A stretch of 43,358 nt of DNA from positions 1 through 43,358 of the forward strand of contig NZ_CALGYW010000042.1 in NCBI RefSeq assembly GCF_937934665.1, read 5' to 3'. Both the position numbers and the translations under genes were made by a program. The notes below the pieces were generated by a model, which saw nothing but the letters and a program-made list of their open reading frames with translations, was not told the DNA's origin and made no database searches. Below are positions 16,702 through 25,594 of the stretch, one piece after another; positions within the stretch are counted from its first letter, which is position 1, and each line of letters opens with the position of its first letter. The stretch is from an uncultured Anaerococcus sp. (lineage in GTDB: Bacteria > Bacillota > Clostridia > Tissierellales > Peptoniphilaceae).

Positions 16702-18393
16702 TTAATAAAGGTCGTTACCTTCTGCGTCTTCGATTTGGATATCATTGTGAGTTTTTACTGGCTCTATGGTTGCTCTGGCTATGTTATAAGCGTGGTCGCC
16801 GATTCTTTCCATGGTGGATAGGATGTCGTTGTAGACATAAGATGCCATGGTTGTCATGTCTATACCTGTTTTTAGCCTTGCGTAGTGGCTCTTTCTTAGG
16901 GAGATTTCCATAAGGTTTAGGGCCGCTTCGTCTTCTGTAAGCTTATCAAACCTGCTTAGGTCCTCTTCTTCAAAGATTTCTATTGCTGATACTATATTGT
17001 TTATTACTAGGTCACAGATGTCGTTTAGATCGTCTAGGGCTTCCTTGCCGTAGCCTGTGCCTGATTCGTAAATCTCATGATAGTAGTCAGCCAAGTTTTC
17101 TGATAGGTCTGAGATTCTTTCGACATTCATTTGTACCTGCAAATAGGTCTGCATATCTTTTTCTATCTCTGGTGGCAGTTGGTTTTGAGATAGGTTTAAG
17201 AGGTAGGCTTGGATTTTTGTATCCATGTCGTTTACCATAGCTTCTGCTTCCTTGGATGTTTCGTAGTATTTTTTATCCTTGGTATTGAGGTAGGATTTGG
17301 TTGCCTTGATGTTTTCAAGGGCTACTACTGATTCCTGGATAACAGCTGTTTTTGTTTGTGATAGGGCAGCTGCTGGGAAGGCAGATATTAGTTTTTCATC
17401 TAGCTCGATGTTGCCAAGATCTGTAAGGATTGAGTCTTTGCCTGGGATGACTTTTCTTAGGAATCTTGCTACTATTTTTATTAATGGTATGAAAATTATC
17501 ATTCCTATGAAGTTGAAGGTAAAGTGTCCTACCGCTATAGTCATTAGGTCACTTGCACCAATGGCTCGCGATATGGCTCTGACTAGGCTTTCATATGCGT
17601 CTAGGATTATTAAAAATACTAGGGAGATTGATACGTTAAACAAGATATGGAACAAGGATGTCCTTTTTGCTGACAAACTTCCTCCAAGACTTGCTAGTAT
17701 GGCGGTTATACAAGTACCTATATTTGCACCAAACATTAGGGCAAGAGCTACGTTTAGGCTGATTGCGCCTGATGCGAATAAGGACTGAGTTATACCTATA
17801 AAGGCTGATGATGATTGGAGTAGGGCTGTTAGGGCTGCACCTATTAGTACTCCTAAAAATGGTCTTTGGCCTACATTTGCTACTATATCCTCAAAGCCTG
17901 GGATGTTCTTTAACTCTTCTAGGGATCCTCCCATCATTTCAAGCCCTATAAATAAAAGGCCGAAACCAATAAAGATTTCTCCTATGTATTTATTTTTTCT
18001 CTTAGCAGAGAACATAAAGATCAATACACCTAGGAGGGCTATAAAGTAAGATAAATAGCCTAGGTTAAAACCTATTAAGATAGATGTAACAGTTGTACCG
18101 ATGTTGGCTCCGAGAGTTACTCCTATGGCCTGCTCTAGGCTCATGATTCCTGCTTTTACAAAGGATATCGCTATAACTGTAGTTGCTGATGAGGACTGGA
18201 TGAGTCCTGTAATTACTATACCTACAAGGACACCCTTGATAGGGTTGGAGGTGTATTTTTCAACATAACCTCTCATTTTTGGTCCTGCAAAATTTGTTAG
18301 GGCATCACCCATTAGGCTGATACCAAATAAAAAGATAGCAAGTCCACCTGCTATTAGGTTCCATTGTAGGGAAGATAGTGATGATAAGTTCAT
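16702..18393 (-). CDS. Na/Pi cotransporter family protein with PhoU-like domain
   Basis: A 563-residue protein with an N-terminal membrane part (about residues 1-310) containing two inverted repeats, each with a QSSS motif (GLIQSSSATTV and ALLQSSSAFIG) as in NptA/YjbB. The C-terminal cytoplasmic part (about 330-563) is helical with features of a PhoU domain. It probably moves phosphate with sodium. Many fused members are of uncertain direction; export has been proposed for YjbB. The start ATG follows TTGGAGG. It lies in the block between jag and mnmE on the strand opposite to replication-fork-directed genes. Confidence 0.9.
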   Translation of the reverse strand: MNLSSLSSLQWNLIAGGLAIFLFGISLMGDALTNFAGPKMRGYVEKYTSNPIKGVLVGIVITGLIQSSSATTVIAISFVKAGIMSLEQAIGVTLGANIGTTVTSILIGFNLGYLSYFIALLGVLIFMFSAKRKNKYIGEIFIGFGLLFIGLEMMGGSLEELKNIPGFEDIVANVGQRPFLGVLIGAALTALLQSSSAFIGITQSLFASGAISLNVALALMFGANIGTCITAILASLGGSLSAKRTSLFHILFNVSISLVFLIILDAYESLVRAISRAIGASDLMTIAVGHFTFNFIGMIIFIPLIKIVARFLRKVIPGKDSILTDLGNIELDEKLISAFPAAALSQTKTAVIQESVVALENIKATKSYLNTKDKKYYETSKEAEAMVNDMDTKIQAYLLNLSQNQLPPEIEKDMQTYLQVQMNVERISDLSENLADYYHEIYESGTGYGKEALDDLNDICDLVINNIVSAIEIFEEEDLSRFDKLTEDEAALNLMEISLRKSHYARLKTGIDMTTMASYVYNDILSTMERIGDHAYNIARATIEPVKTHNDIQIEDAEGNDLY

Positions 18394-18542
18394 ATTTCCT
18401 CCAAAAATTTTTCGTTACTTCTAATATATCATATTTAGCCAAGAAAAGAAATAAATTTTGTGGAAATTTTGCAAATTTTTAATTTTTCTGCATATATTTC
18501 AAAAAAAATCCTCTATAAATGGCTTATAGTCAAGCTTTTATA

Positions 18543-18570
18543 TTGACAAAATAGTAAATTCCACTATAAT
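18543..18570 (+). promoter_or_regulatory. Promoter of the mnmE operon
   Basis: TTGACA at 18543-18548 and TATAAT at 18565-18570 with a 16-base spacer. A 6-bp hairpin (18586-18604 region, CCACTA/TAGTGG) lies in the short leader before AAGGAGG. Confidence 0.82.
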
Positions 18571-18631
18571 CTTTATGTTACAGACCACTAGTGAAAGTAG
18601 TGGATTATCACTAATAGCATAAGGAGGATTT

Positions 18632-19996
18632 ATGGCAAAGACAATAGCAGCTATCTCAACTCCAGCAGGCACTGGTGGGATTTCGATAGTGAGAATGACA
18701 GGGGATAGGACCCTTTCTATAATAAATGAAATTTTTAGGCCGATAAATAAAAGGCCAATAGATCCAGATAAGGATAATAGGTACCTTCGTTATGGCCATA
18801 TAATAGGAGTTGACGGAGAGATAGTAGATGAGGTAATGGTTGCCTTTATGAAGGCTCCTGCCACCTATACAAGAGAAGATGTGTGTGAGATTAATTGCCA
18901 CGGATCTTTTGTAGCAGTAAGGGAGATTTTAAACCTGCTTTTAGATAAGGGGGCTGACCTTGCAGAGCCAGGTGAATTTACAAAAAGAGCCTTCTTAAAT
19001 GGAAGGATAGATCTTTCTCAGGCTGAGGCGGTCCTTGATATTATTAATTCGACCAATAAGTTATCAGCTAGCCAAGGCCTAAGTCAGCTTCAAGGTTCCC
19101 TAACCAAAAAAATCAGGGAAATAAGGACAGACCTTAAGGAAGGCCTCGCCCGCCTTGAGTATTCGATAAACTTTACTGAAGACGGCGAAGACCTGCCAGT
19201 ATCTGATATCACGGCTTTCATAAAAACAGCCAAGGCTAAAATTGATGACTTGGCAAACACGTCCAACAAGGGCAAACTTGTAAAAGATGGGATAAATACA
19301 AGTATAGTTGGTAAGCCAAATGTAGGTAAGTCTTCACTTTTGAATGTGCTTTTGGATGAAAATAGGGCCATAGTGACAGACATACCAGGTACAACTAGAG
19401 ACCTTATCACAGAGTATATTTCCCTAGGAGATTTTACCCTAAAGATAAATGATACAGCTGGGATTAGGGATACAGACGACCTAGTTGAAAAAATAGGGGT
19501 GGACAAGTCGATTGAGCTTATAGATGAGTCAGACCTAATCCTTGCAATTTTTGATATGTCTAGAGACTTTGACGAGGAGGATAAGAAAATCCTCGACCTT
19601 ATTAAGGAAAAAAATGCCATAGTGATTTTAAATAAGGCAGACCTTGATATTAAATTTAGCGAAAAAGATTTTGACCTTGACCTTCCTATTATAAAAACTT
19701 CCATGGTTGACCAGATGGGTATAAAAAAATTAGAAGATACCATAAGGGATATCTTTGATACCAAGGAAATAAATAGGGAATCAGTTTTAATAACCAATAC
19801 CAGACACGAAAGACTTTTAAAACAAGCTAGGGCTAAGATAGAAGCCTCTCTAAATGATATGGAGGCGGGCATCCCTATAGATGCTTGCGAAGTCGACTTA
19901 TCTTCTGCCTATGAAGATTTGGGTTTAATTATCGGAGAAAGTGTGTCAGGTGAAATAATGGATAAAGTATTTAAGGAGTTTTGCGTTGGAAAATAA
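18632..19996 (+). CDS. mnmE: tRNA modification GTPase MnmE
   Basis: A 454-residue GTPase that with MnmG modifies wobble uridine 34 of certain tRNAs. It has an N-terminal folate-binding domain (TIAAISTPAGTGGISIVRM), a central GTPase with G1 GKPNVGKS (227-234), DTAG and NKAD, and the C-terminal catalytic Cys in CVGK at the very end. AAGGAGG precedes the ATG. It overlaps mnmG by 11 bases. Confidence 0.97.
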   Translation: MAKTIAAISTPAGTGGISIVRMTGDRTLSIINEIFRPINKRPIDPDKDNRYLRYGHIIGVDGEIVDEVMVAFMKAPATYTREDVCEINCHGSFVAVREILNLLLDKGADLAEPGEFTKRAFLNGRIDLSQAEAVLDIINSTNKLSASQGLSQLQGSLTKKIREIRTDLKEGLARLEYSINFTEDGEDLPVSDITAFIKTAKAKIDDLANTSNKGKLVKDGINTSIVGKPNVGKSSLLNVLLDENRAIVTDIPGTTRDLITEYISLGDFTLKINDTAGIRDTDDLVEKIGVDKSIELIDESDLILAIFDMSRDFDEEDKKILDLIKEKNAIVILNKADLDIKFSEKDFDLDLPIIKTSMVDQMGIKKLEDTIRDIFDTKEINRESVLITNTRHERLLKQARAKIEASLNDMEAGIPIDACEVDLSSAYEDLGLIIGESVSGEIMDKVFKEFCVGK

Positions 19997-21872
19997 ATAT
20001 AAAGCAGGATCCTATGATGTAGTTGTTGTTGGTGCAGGCCACGCTGGTTGTGAGGCGGGGCTTGCGGCAGCAAGACTTGGGATGAAGACTTTAGTTTTAA
20101 CTACATCCATGGAGTCAATAGCAGACATGCCATGTAACCCAAACATAGGAGGAACTGGCAAGGGACACATAGTTAGGGAAATAGATGCACTTGGTGGAGA
20201 AATGGCGATAAATATCGACAAGACCTTTATCCAATCAAGGATGCTAAACACATCCAAGGGACCAGCTGTCCACTCCCTAAGAGTCCAAGCTGACAAGAGA
20301 AAATATCACGAAGAGATGAAGAAGGTTCTCGAAGATGAAGTAGACCTTTTTGAACAAGAAGTAGATAAGATAAATTACAAAGATGGAAAAATTGTTTCAT
20401 GTGAAACAGTTGAGGGAGCAATCTATGAAACCAAGGCCCTAATAATTTGTACTGGTACCTACCTAAATGGCAAAATCCTAATAGGTGATTACGAAAAGGT
20501 AAGTGGACCTCACGGCCTATCTGCAGCAACCTACTTGACTAATAGCCTAGAGGAAATGGGTTTTCCTATCCGTAGATTTAAGACAGGAACACCTGCTAGA
20601 ATCCATAAGGACTCTGTTAACTACAAGCTAACTACAGTCCAAGCTGGAGATAAGGAAGTAATACCATTTTCATTTTTAAATGAAGGCAAGGACTACTCAG
20701 ATAGAAACCAAGAAGATTGTTACCTGACCTACACCACAGAAGAGACAAAAGAAATCATAATGGATAACCTAGAAAGGTCTCCAATCTATGGTGGCAAGGT
20801 CAAGGGCATTGGCCCAAGATACTGCCCATCTATAGAAGATAAGATGGTAAGATTTCCTGATAGGGACATCCACCAAGTCTTTATAGAACCAGAAGGCCTT
20901 ACTACCAATGAAATGTATGTCCAAGGTGTATCATCATCCCTCCCTCAAGAAGTACAAATGGACTTTTATAAAACCATAATAGGCCTTGAAGATGTAAAGA
21001 TAATGAGACCTGCCTATGCCATAGAGTATGACATGATAGATACAAGAGAGCTTAAAAGAACTCTAGAATCCAAAGCCTATAGCGGACTTTATTTTGCAGG
21101 ACAAATAAATGGCTCATCAGGCTATGAAGAAGCAGCAGGCCAAGGTCTTGTAGCTGGTATAAACGCAGCCCTCAAGATAAAGGGAGAAGATGAATTTATC
21201 CTAGATAGGTCAGACGCCTATATAGGGGTTTTAATAGATGACCTAGTTACAGAAGGAACCAATGAACCTTATAGGATGATGACATCTAGGTGCGAGTATA
21301 GGCTAACCATGCGTCAAGATAATGCAGACTTGAGATTATCTAAAAAGGGCCATGACCTAGGACTTGTAACAGATGAACGCTATCAAAAAATGCTAGATAA
21401 GCGTGCTAAGATAGATGGTGAGATAGAAAGACTTAAGAAAATCATGCTAACTCCAAAAGAGGCAACAAACAAGGCCCTAGAAGAATTAGGCACAACACCA
21501 ATAAATAAGGGAGTTACCCTCTATGAGCTTATAAAAAGACCGGAAATCACCTACGAAGCTACAGCAGTTTTTGATCCAGATAGAGTAGAACTTCCATCTT
21601 TTATAAAGATGAGTGTTCAAACAGAAATCAAATACGAGGGTTACATCAAAAAGCAAATGGCCGATATAGAAAAATTCAAGAAGCTAGAAAGCAAAAAGTT
21701 AAGCCATGATATAGATTATGAAAAAATCCCTGGCCTTAAGAAAGAATCTGCAGAAAAGCTAAACGAAATAAAACCAGATTCGCTTGGCCAAGCTTCAAGG
21801 ATATCTGGGGTAAGCCCAGCCGATGTAAACGTACTTCTAATTAGACTAAAGACAGGAGAACTTTATGGATAA
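19986..21872 (+). CDS. mnmG: tRNA uridine-5-carboxymethylaminomethyl modification enzyme MnmG
   Basis: A 628-residue FAD enzyme, partner of MnmE. The FAD-binding motif VVVGAGHAGCEA lies near residues 13-24, followed by PCNPNIGGTGKGH, GTGTYLNG-type features and the C-terminal SRISGV-like tail (QASRISGVSPADVNVLL). The start is TTG at 19986, eight bases after AAGGAG, inside the end of mnmE. A parS-like palindrome lies inside the gene at 20393-20408. Confidence 0.96.
   Translation: MENKYKAGSYDVVVVGAGHAGCEAGLAAARLGMKTLVLTTSMESIADMPCNPNIGGTGKGHIVREIDALGGEMAINIDKTFIQSRMLNTSKGPAVHSLRVQADKRKYHEEMKKVLEDEVDLFEQEVDKINYKDGKIVSCETVEGAIYETKALIICTGTYLNGKILIGDYEKVSGPHGLSAATYLTNSLEEMGFPIRRFKTGTPARIHKDSVNYKLTTVQAGDKEVIPFSFLNEGKDYSDRNQEDCYLTYTTEETKEIIMDNLERSPIYGGKVKGIGPRYCPSIEDKMVRFPDRDIHQVFIEPEGLTTNEMYVQGVSSSLPQEVQMDFYKTIIGLEDVKIMRPAYAIEYDMIDTRELKRTLESKAYSGLYFAGQINGSSGYEEAAGQGLVAGINAALKIKGEDEFILDRSDAYIGVLIDDLVTEGTNEPYRMMTSRCEYRLTMRQDNADLRLSKKGHDLGLVTDERYQKMLDKRAKIDGEIERLKKIMLTPKEATNKALEELGTTPINKGVTLYELIKRPEITYEATAVFDPDRVELPSFIKMSVQTEIKYEGYIKKQMADIEKFKKLESKKLSHDIDYEKIPGLKKESAEKLNEIKPDSLGQASRISGVSPADVNVLLIRLKTGELYG
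20393..20408. promoter_or_regulatory. parS-like site inside mnmG
   Basis: TGTTTCATGTGAAACA, one base from the Spo0J/ParB consensus TGTTTCACGTGAAACA. Probable ParB loading site close to oriC. Confidence 0.75.
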
Positions 21873-22497
21873 GAAATACCAGGCCTATACCGATTATCTT
21901 TTGAAGGTAAATAGCCACACCAACCTAACAACAATAACAGATCCAGCAGAAATCGAAGTAAAACACTTCAAAGATTCCCTTACAGTTTTAGACTATATAA
22001 AGGAAGGCGACAGAGTCCTAGACCTAGGAGCCGGTGCTGGATTTCCAGGCATACCCCTTAGGATAGAAAAAGAATTCGACCTTACTTTGATAGATTCAGT
22101 TAATAAAAAAGTAAAATTTATGAATGAGACTATAGAAATTTTGGGTCTATCAAAGGCTCGTGCCATCCACACCAGGGCGGAAGACTATGCTAAGGACCAT
22201 AGGGAAGGATTTGATGTGGTGGTATCTCGTGCAGTAGCAAATATGGCAACCCTTTCTGAGCTATGCTTACCTTTTGTAAAAGTCGGTGGGCTTTTTATAG
22301 CCCTCAAGGGTCCAAAGGCTGAGGAAGAAGTAAAGGCGGCAGGAAATGCCCTTGATATCCTAGGTGGAGAAATAATCAAGATGGATAAGATAAACCTAGA
22401 TGGCAATGAAAGGGTAAACGTATTAGTAAAAAAAGTCAGGTCATGTAAGAAAACCTACCCAAGGGGACAAAACCTACCGAAGAGAAAACCCCTATAA
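21865..22497 (+). CDS. rsmG: 16S rRNA (guanine527-N7)-methyltransferase RsmG
   Basis: A 210-residue SAM-dependent methyltransferase. Family features are NLTTITDPAEIEVKHFKDSL, the SAM motif VLDLGAGAGFPGIPL and VVSRAVANMATLSELCLPFVK. The C terminus is the usual KKTYPRGQNLPKRKPL. It overlaps mnmG by 8 bases and follows AGGAG. Typical position after mnmG near the origin. Confidence 0.96.
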   Translation: MDKKYQAYTDYLLKVNSHTNLTTITDPAEIEVKHFKDSLTVLDYIKEGDRVLDLGAGAGFPGIPLRIEKEFDLTLIDSVNKKVKFMNETIEILGLSKARAIHTRAEDYAKDHREGFDVVVSRAVANMATLSELCLPFVKVGGLFIALKGPKAEEEVKAAGNALDILGGEIIKMDKINLDGNERVNVLVKKVRSCKKTYPRGQNLPKRKPL

Positions 22498-22513
22498 TGT
22501 TTCATATGAAACA
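22498..22513. promoter_or_regulatory. parS-like palindrome after rsmG
   Basis: TGTTTCATATGAAACA, a perfect palindrome with a CATATG core in place of CACGTG. It starts at the base after the rsmG stop and precedes the CPBP gene. Confidence 0.65.
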
Positions 22514-22524
22514 AAGGAGATGAT

Positions 22525-23325
22525 ATGGATAAATTTAAAAGAGGGATAAAAACCTTCTTTATTATAATGGCCTTTGTGCTTATCAATGTCCTAATAGATG
22601 CTTTGACTGGGGCGCTAGTCCCAAGCCTAATAGCAATCCTCATGACAGGGGATCCTCTAAATTCTATAGATTATCTGGCCTATGGGCTTTTAGCTGGCCA
22701 ATTGGTGAAATTTACTATCCTAGTTTTTTATATAGAAAAAAGGGATAGGACCTATAGGGCCCTTGATAAAAGATATATACAAAGAGGAAAGCTAGCAGAA
22801 CCTATCAAGCTAGTAGGGATAGGTCTTGGCACAGTTGGTTTTGGACTCACCCTTACCAACATTATCATGAAGGTTTTTGAAAATACTGAACTTTTAAAGG
22901 CAGCCCAAGACCTAATGGAAAATGCCTTTAATGGAGTGGGAATAGTCAGTAACCTAGTTATATTTATAGTAGCAGTTGTTGGTGCACCAATTGTAGAAGA
23001 GTTACTATTTAGGGGAGTTTTGTTTGAGGAGATAAGAAATGAATGCTCTCTAAAGATGACAATATTTTTAACAGCCCTAGTCTTCGGGATTTATCATTTT
23101 AATATAATCCAAACTCCAAATACATTTTTTATGGGGCTAGTCTTAGCCTACGTCTACTATAAGACCGGTACAATAAGGGCACCGATTATTATCCACGCCA
23201 CAAACAATATACTTGCAACCATACCCATCATCGACCAGGGTTTAACTCCTCTAGGGATAACTATTAATATAGTATTAATTGTCATTGGCCTCTATTCACT
23301 TATAACGCTTAGGAAAATTTCCTAG
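22525..23325 (+). CDS. CPBP family intramembrane metalloprotease
   Basis: A 266-residue multi-pass membrane protein. It carries the three ABI/CPBP motifs: VEELLFRGVLFEEIRNE (EExxxR), FGIYHFN (FxxxH) and IHATNN (HxxxN). These are expected to bind metal and form the active site within the membrane, as in Rce1-type proteases. Related bacterial proteins act in bacteriocin immunity or processing; the substrate here is unknown. It is not a usual member of the mnmG-rsmG-parA region and sits between two parS-like sites. AAAGGAG precedes the ATG. Confidence 0.88.
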   Translation: MDKFKRGIKTFFIIMAFVLINVLIDALTGALVPSLIAILMTGDPLNSIDYLAYGLLAGQLVKFTILVFYIEKRDRTYRALDKRYIQRGKLAEPIKLVGIGLGTVGFGLTLTNIIMKVFENTELLKAAQDLMENAFNGVGIVSNLVIFIVAVVGAPIVEELLFRGVLFEEIRNECSLKMTIFLTALVFGIYHFNIIQTPNTFFMGLVLAYVYYKTGTIRAPIIIHATNNILATIPIIDQGLTPLGITINIVLIVIGLYSLITLRKIS

Positions 23326-23335
23326 GTGTTTTTTT
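23308..23335 (+). terminator. Terminator at the end of the CPBP gene
   Basis: A short stem TAGGAA/TTCCTA with flanking weaker pairs overlaps the stop codon and is followed by a run of seven T (23329-23335). Confidence 0.6.
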
Positions 23336-23386
23336 GTTTCACAAAATTAGAAATCCTTATAAATAGGAGTAAAATATAGGTAGAAA

Positions 23387-23402
23387 AGTTTCACGTGAAA
23401 CA
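23387..23402. promoter_or_regulatory. parS site before cinA
   Basis: AGTTTCACGTGAAACA matches the ParB consensus in 15 of 16 bases and has the canonical CACGTG core. Best parS candidate in the window, 12 bases before cinA. Confidence 0.85.
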
Positions 23403-23413
23403 AAAAGGAAGAA

Positions 23414-24631
23414 ATGATGAAAGCAACAATATATTCAGTAGGCACAGAAATCCTACTAGGAACAATTGTAGATACCAATTCAAAGTTTATAGCAGGTAGG
23501 CTTCAAGACCTGGGTATAAACTTATATAAGATGGTAACTATAGGAGATAATCCAACTAGGTTATATGATGCCTTAAAAGAAGCTGATGGCAAGTACGACT
23601 ACGTCTTTATAAGCGGAGGGCTTGGACCAACAGAAGATGACATAACAAAAGAGATGGTGGTCAAAGTTTTAGGTCTTGAAGATCAATTAGTTGTCGACGA
23701 TGCGTCTTATAGAGAGCTTAAAAGATATTTTAATTATGAAAAAAAGGCGATGACAGTCAATAAGAAACAGGCTATCTTTCCAAAATCAGCCACTATTCTA
23801 AAAAACGACCAGGGAACAGCCCCAGGTTGTATAATTGGAGATAGAACCAAGTATGTATTGATGCCAGGACCACCAAATGAAATGGAACATATGTTTGACT
23901 TAGAGGTAGTGCCAAGGATTCATACAGACCTAATGATAAGGTCTATAAATTGTAAGATTGCCCTTTTAGGTGAGTGGAAGGTTGCAAATATGATAGACTT
24001 ATCTGGATCAGACCCAACCATAAGCCCCTATGCCAAAAGTTCGGGAGTAGAGCTAAGGGTAACAGCAAGTGCTGATAATAAGGAAGAGTTGGAAAAATCC
24101 CTAGCTAGAGGGGTGGAAAAGGTAAAAGATGCCTTCGGTCCCTATCTTATATGCACAGACGAAAGGTCTAGGGAGGAAGTCCTCATAGATGAGTTGAGAA
24201 AAAGAGGAGAGTTTATCTCTGCTGCAGAATCTATAACAGGAGGCCTTGTTGCTTCGTCTATAATAAATGTATCTGGCGCAAGTGATGTCCTAAAAGAATC
24301 ATATATTACTTACGCAAATGATATAAAACACAAGTTATTAAATGTTTCATATGAAACAATTGATAAATATGATGTGGTAAGCGCTGAGGTGGCAGGAGAA
24401 ATGCTAGATGGACTAAAAGAAAGAACAAAATCTGACCTTTGCCTTGCCACAACAGGCTACGCCCACCTAGGAATAGCCTATGCAGGTATCCTTTATAAGG
24501 GAAAGAAGTATATAAGAGAAGTGAGAGTCAAAGGAGACCGTAACAAGGTCAGAAGAGTAGTAAAAAACAAGCTAATCGACATGAGTATATTAATTTTAAG
24601 AGGTGACTATGAAGACAATATCAATTTTTAA
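23414..24631 (+). CDS. cinA: CinA-like competence/damage-inducible protein
   Basis: A 405-residue two-domain protein. The N-terminal MoaB-like domain shows TIYSVGTEILLGTIVDTNSKF and FISGGLGPTEDDIT; the C-terminal domain has the nicotinamide-nucleotide amidase signature SAAESITGGLVASSIINVSGAS. Family members cleave NMN or ADP-ribose to recycle pyridine nucleotides. Two consecutive ATG codons (23414, 23417) follow AAGGAAG. It carries an internal parS-like site at 24343-24358, and its last 23 bases overlap the parA start. Confidence 0.93.
   Translation: MMKATIYSVGTEILLGTIVDTNSKFIAGRLQDLGINLYKMVTIGDNPTRLYDALKEADGKYDYVFISGGLGPTEDDITKEMVVKVLGLEDQLVVDDASYRELKRYFNYEKKAMTVNKKQAIFPKSATILKNDQGTAPGCIIGDRTKYVLMPGPPNEMEHMFDLEVVPRIHTDLMIRSINCKIALLGEWKVANMIDLSGSDPTISPYAKSSGVELRVTASADNKEELEKSLARGVEKVKDAFGPYLICTDERSREEVLIDELRKRGEFISAAESITGGLVASSIINVSGASDVLKESYITYANDIKHKLLNVSYETIDKYDVVSAEVAGEMLDGLKERTKSDLCLATTGYAHLGIAYAGILYKGKKYIREVRVKGDRNKVRRVVKNKLIDMSILILRGDYEDNINF
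24343..24358. promoter_or_regulatory. parS-like palindrome inside cinA
   Basis: TGTTTCATATGAAACA, identical to the palindrome at 22498-22513. It lies about 250 bases before parA. Confidence 0.65.
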
Positions 24632-25586
24632 TCAAAAGGGTGGGGTAGGTAAAACAACCTCAGTAGTAAATCTATCTGTAGCACTTTCCTACCTTGATAA
24701 GAAGGTTCTAGTTATAGATATGGATCCTCAGGCCAATGCCACAACAGGTCTTGGCATAGATAAGAATAAGGTAGATACATCTATCTATGACTTATTTTAT
24801 TTAATAGATGAAAAAAATAAAAATGTTAAGAAAAAAGAACCAGAACCAGAGAAGAGAAAAGCTTTAGAAGAAGAAGTAAAAAAAGAAGAGAAAAAATCTG
24901 TTGGTGGGGCAAGGTTTATAGACCTAGCTGGATCTAGTGAAAAAATGAGAGCTGAAAAAAGTGAAGAAGTTTCACAAGAAGAAAAAGAGGAAAATAAGGA
25001 AGAGATAAAGGAAGAATTACCAGATTTTGATAGTGTGGATGACTTTATCATAAAAACTAAGTCAGGTGTAGATCTTATAGCTTCAGAGAATTCTCTTTCA
25101 GGATTAGAAGTAGAACTTGTAGATCTAGACCCACTTGAAAGGACAAGGAAGTTAAAGGAAATAATTGAGGATATCAAAACACCTTATGACTTTGTGCTTA
25201 TAGATTGTCCACCATCCTTGGGACTTTTATCAATAAATGCCCTTGTGGCGAGCAATTCAATAATTATCCCAATTCAAACTGAGTATTACGCCCTAGAGGG
25301 AGTAAGTGAGCTTATGAATACCTTTGAGCTTGTAAAGGGAAGCTTAAATAAGGACCTTTATGTAGAAGGAGTCCTACTATCCATGTTTGATAAGAGAACC
25401 AAGCTTGCCTATGAGGTGGTAGAAGAAGTCAAAAAATTCTTTAAAGATAGGGTCTTTATGACCATGATCCCAAGAAATGTAAGGCTAGCTGAGGCACCTT
25501 CCCACGGAAAGTCCGCCATAGAATATGACGCCAAAAGCCAGGGAGCCATGGCCTACATTAGCCTTGCTTCAGAAATAATTGATTAG
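24609..25586 (+). CDS. parA: Chromosome partitioning ATPase ParA (Soj) with charged insert
   Basis: A roughly 325-residue ParA/Soj ATPase that works with ParB at parS to segregate the origin and tune DnaA. It shows the deviant Walker A FNQKGGVGKTTS, the Walker A' VIDMDPQANATTGLG, the Walker B VLIDCPPSLGLLSINAL and the conserved IPRNVRLAEAPSHGK. ATG at 24609 is preferred over GTG 24603 because AGAGG is better spaced. Between about residues 68 and 148 there is a highly charged, low-complexity insert absent from ordinary Soj (about 250-260 residues), containing RFIDLAG (102-108) and LPDFDSVDDF (137-146). The fold resumes at SGVDLIASENSLSG. Related short motifs recur in ParB. Coupled to cinA by overlap. 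Confidence 0.95.
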   Translation: MKTISIFNQKGGVGKTTSVVNLSVALSYLDKKVLVIDMDPQANATTGLGIDKNKVDTSIYDLFYLIDEKNKNVKKKEPEPEKRKALEEEVKKEEKKSVGGARFIDLAGSSEKMRAEKSEEVSQEEKEENKEEIKEELPDFDSVDDFIIKTKSGVDLIASENSLSGLEVELVDLDPLERTRKLKEIIEDIKTPYDFVLIDCPPSLGLLSINALVASNSIIIPIQTEYYALEGVSELMNTFELVKGSLNKDLYVEGVLLSMFDKRTKLAYEVVEEVKKFFKDRVFMTMIPRNVRLAEAPSHGKSAIEYDAKSQGAMAYISLASEIID

Positions 25587-25594
25587 GAGGAGAT

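Noticed and set aside
17297..17788. Plus-strand frame inside the Na/Pi cotransporter gene
   Set aside because: Shadow of a clear minus-strand membrane protein with QSSS motifs.
18586..18618. Hairpins in the mnmE leader as a riboswitch
   Set aside because: Only 6-bp alternative stems in a leader of about 50 bases, with no terminator; too small to support a claim.
19090..19872. Long minus-strand reading frame inside mnmE
   Set aside because: Serine-rich shadow of the mnmE gene, which has all its motifs on the plus strand.
23334..23346. TTGTTTCACAAAA as another parS
   Set aside because: Only one half matches; the second half lacks the GTGAAACA arm.
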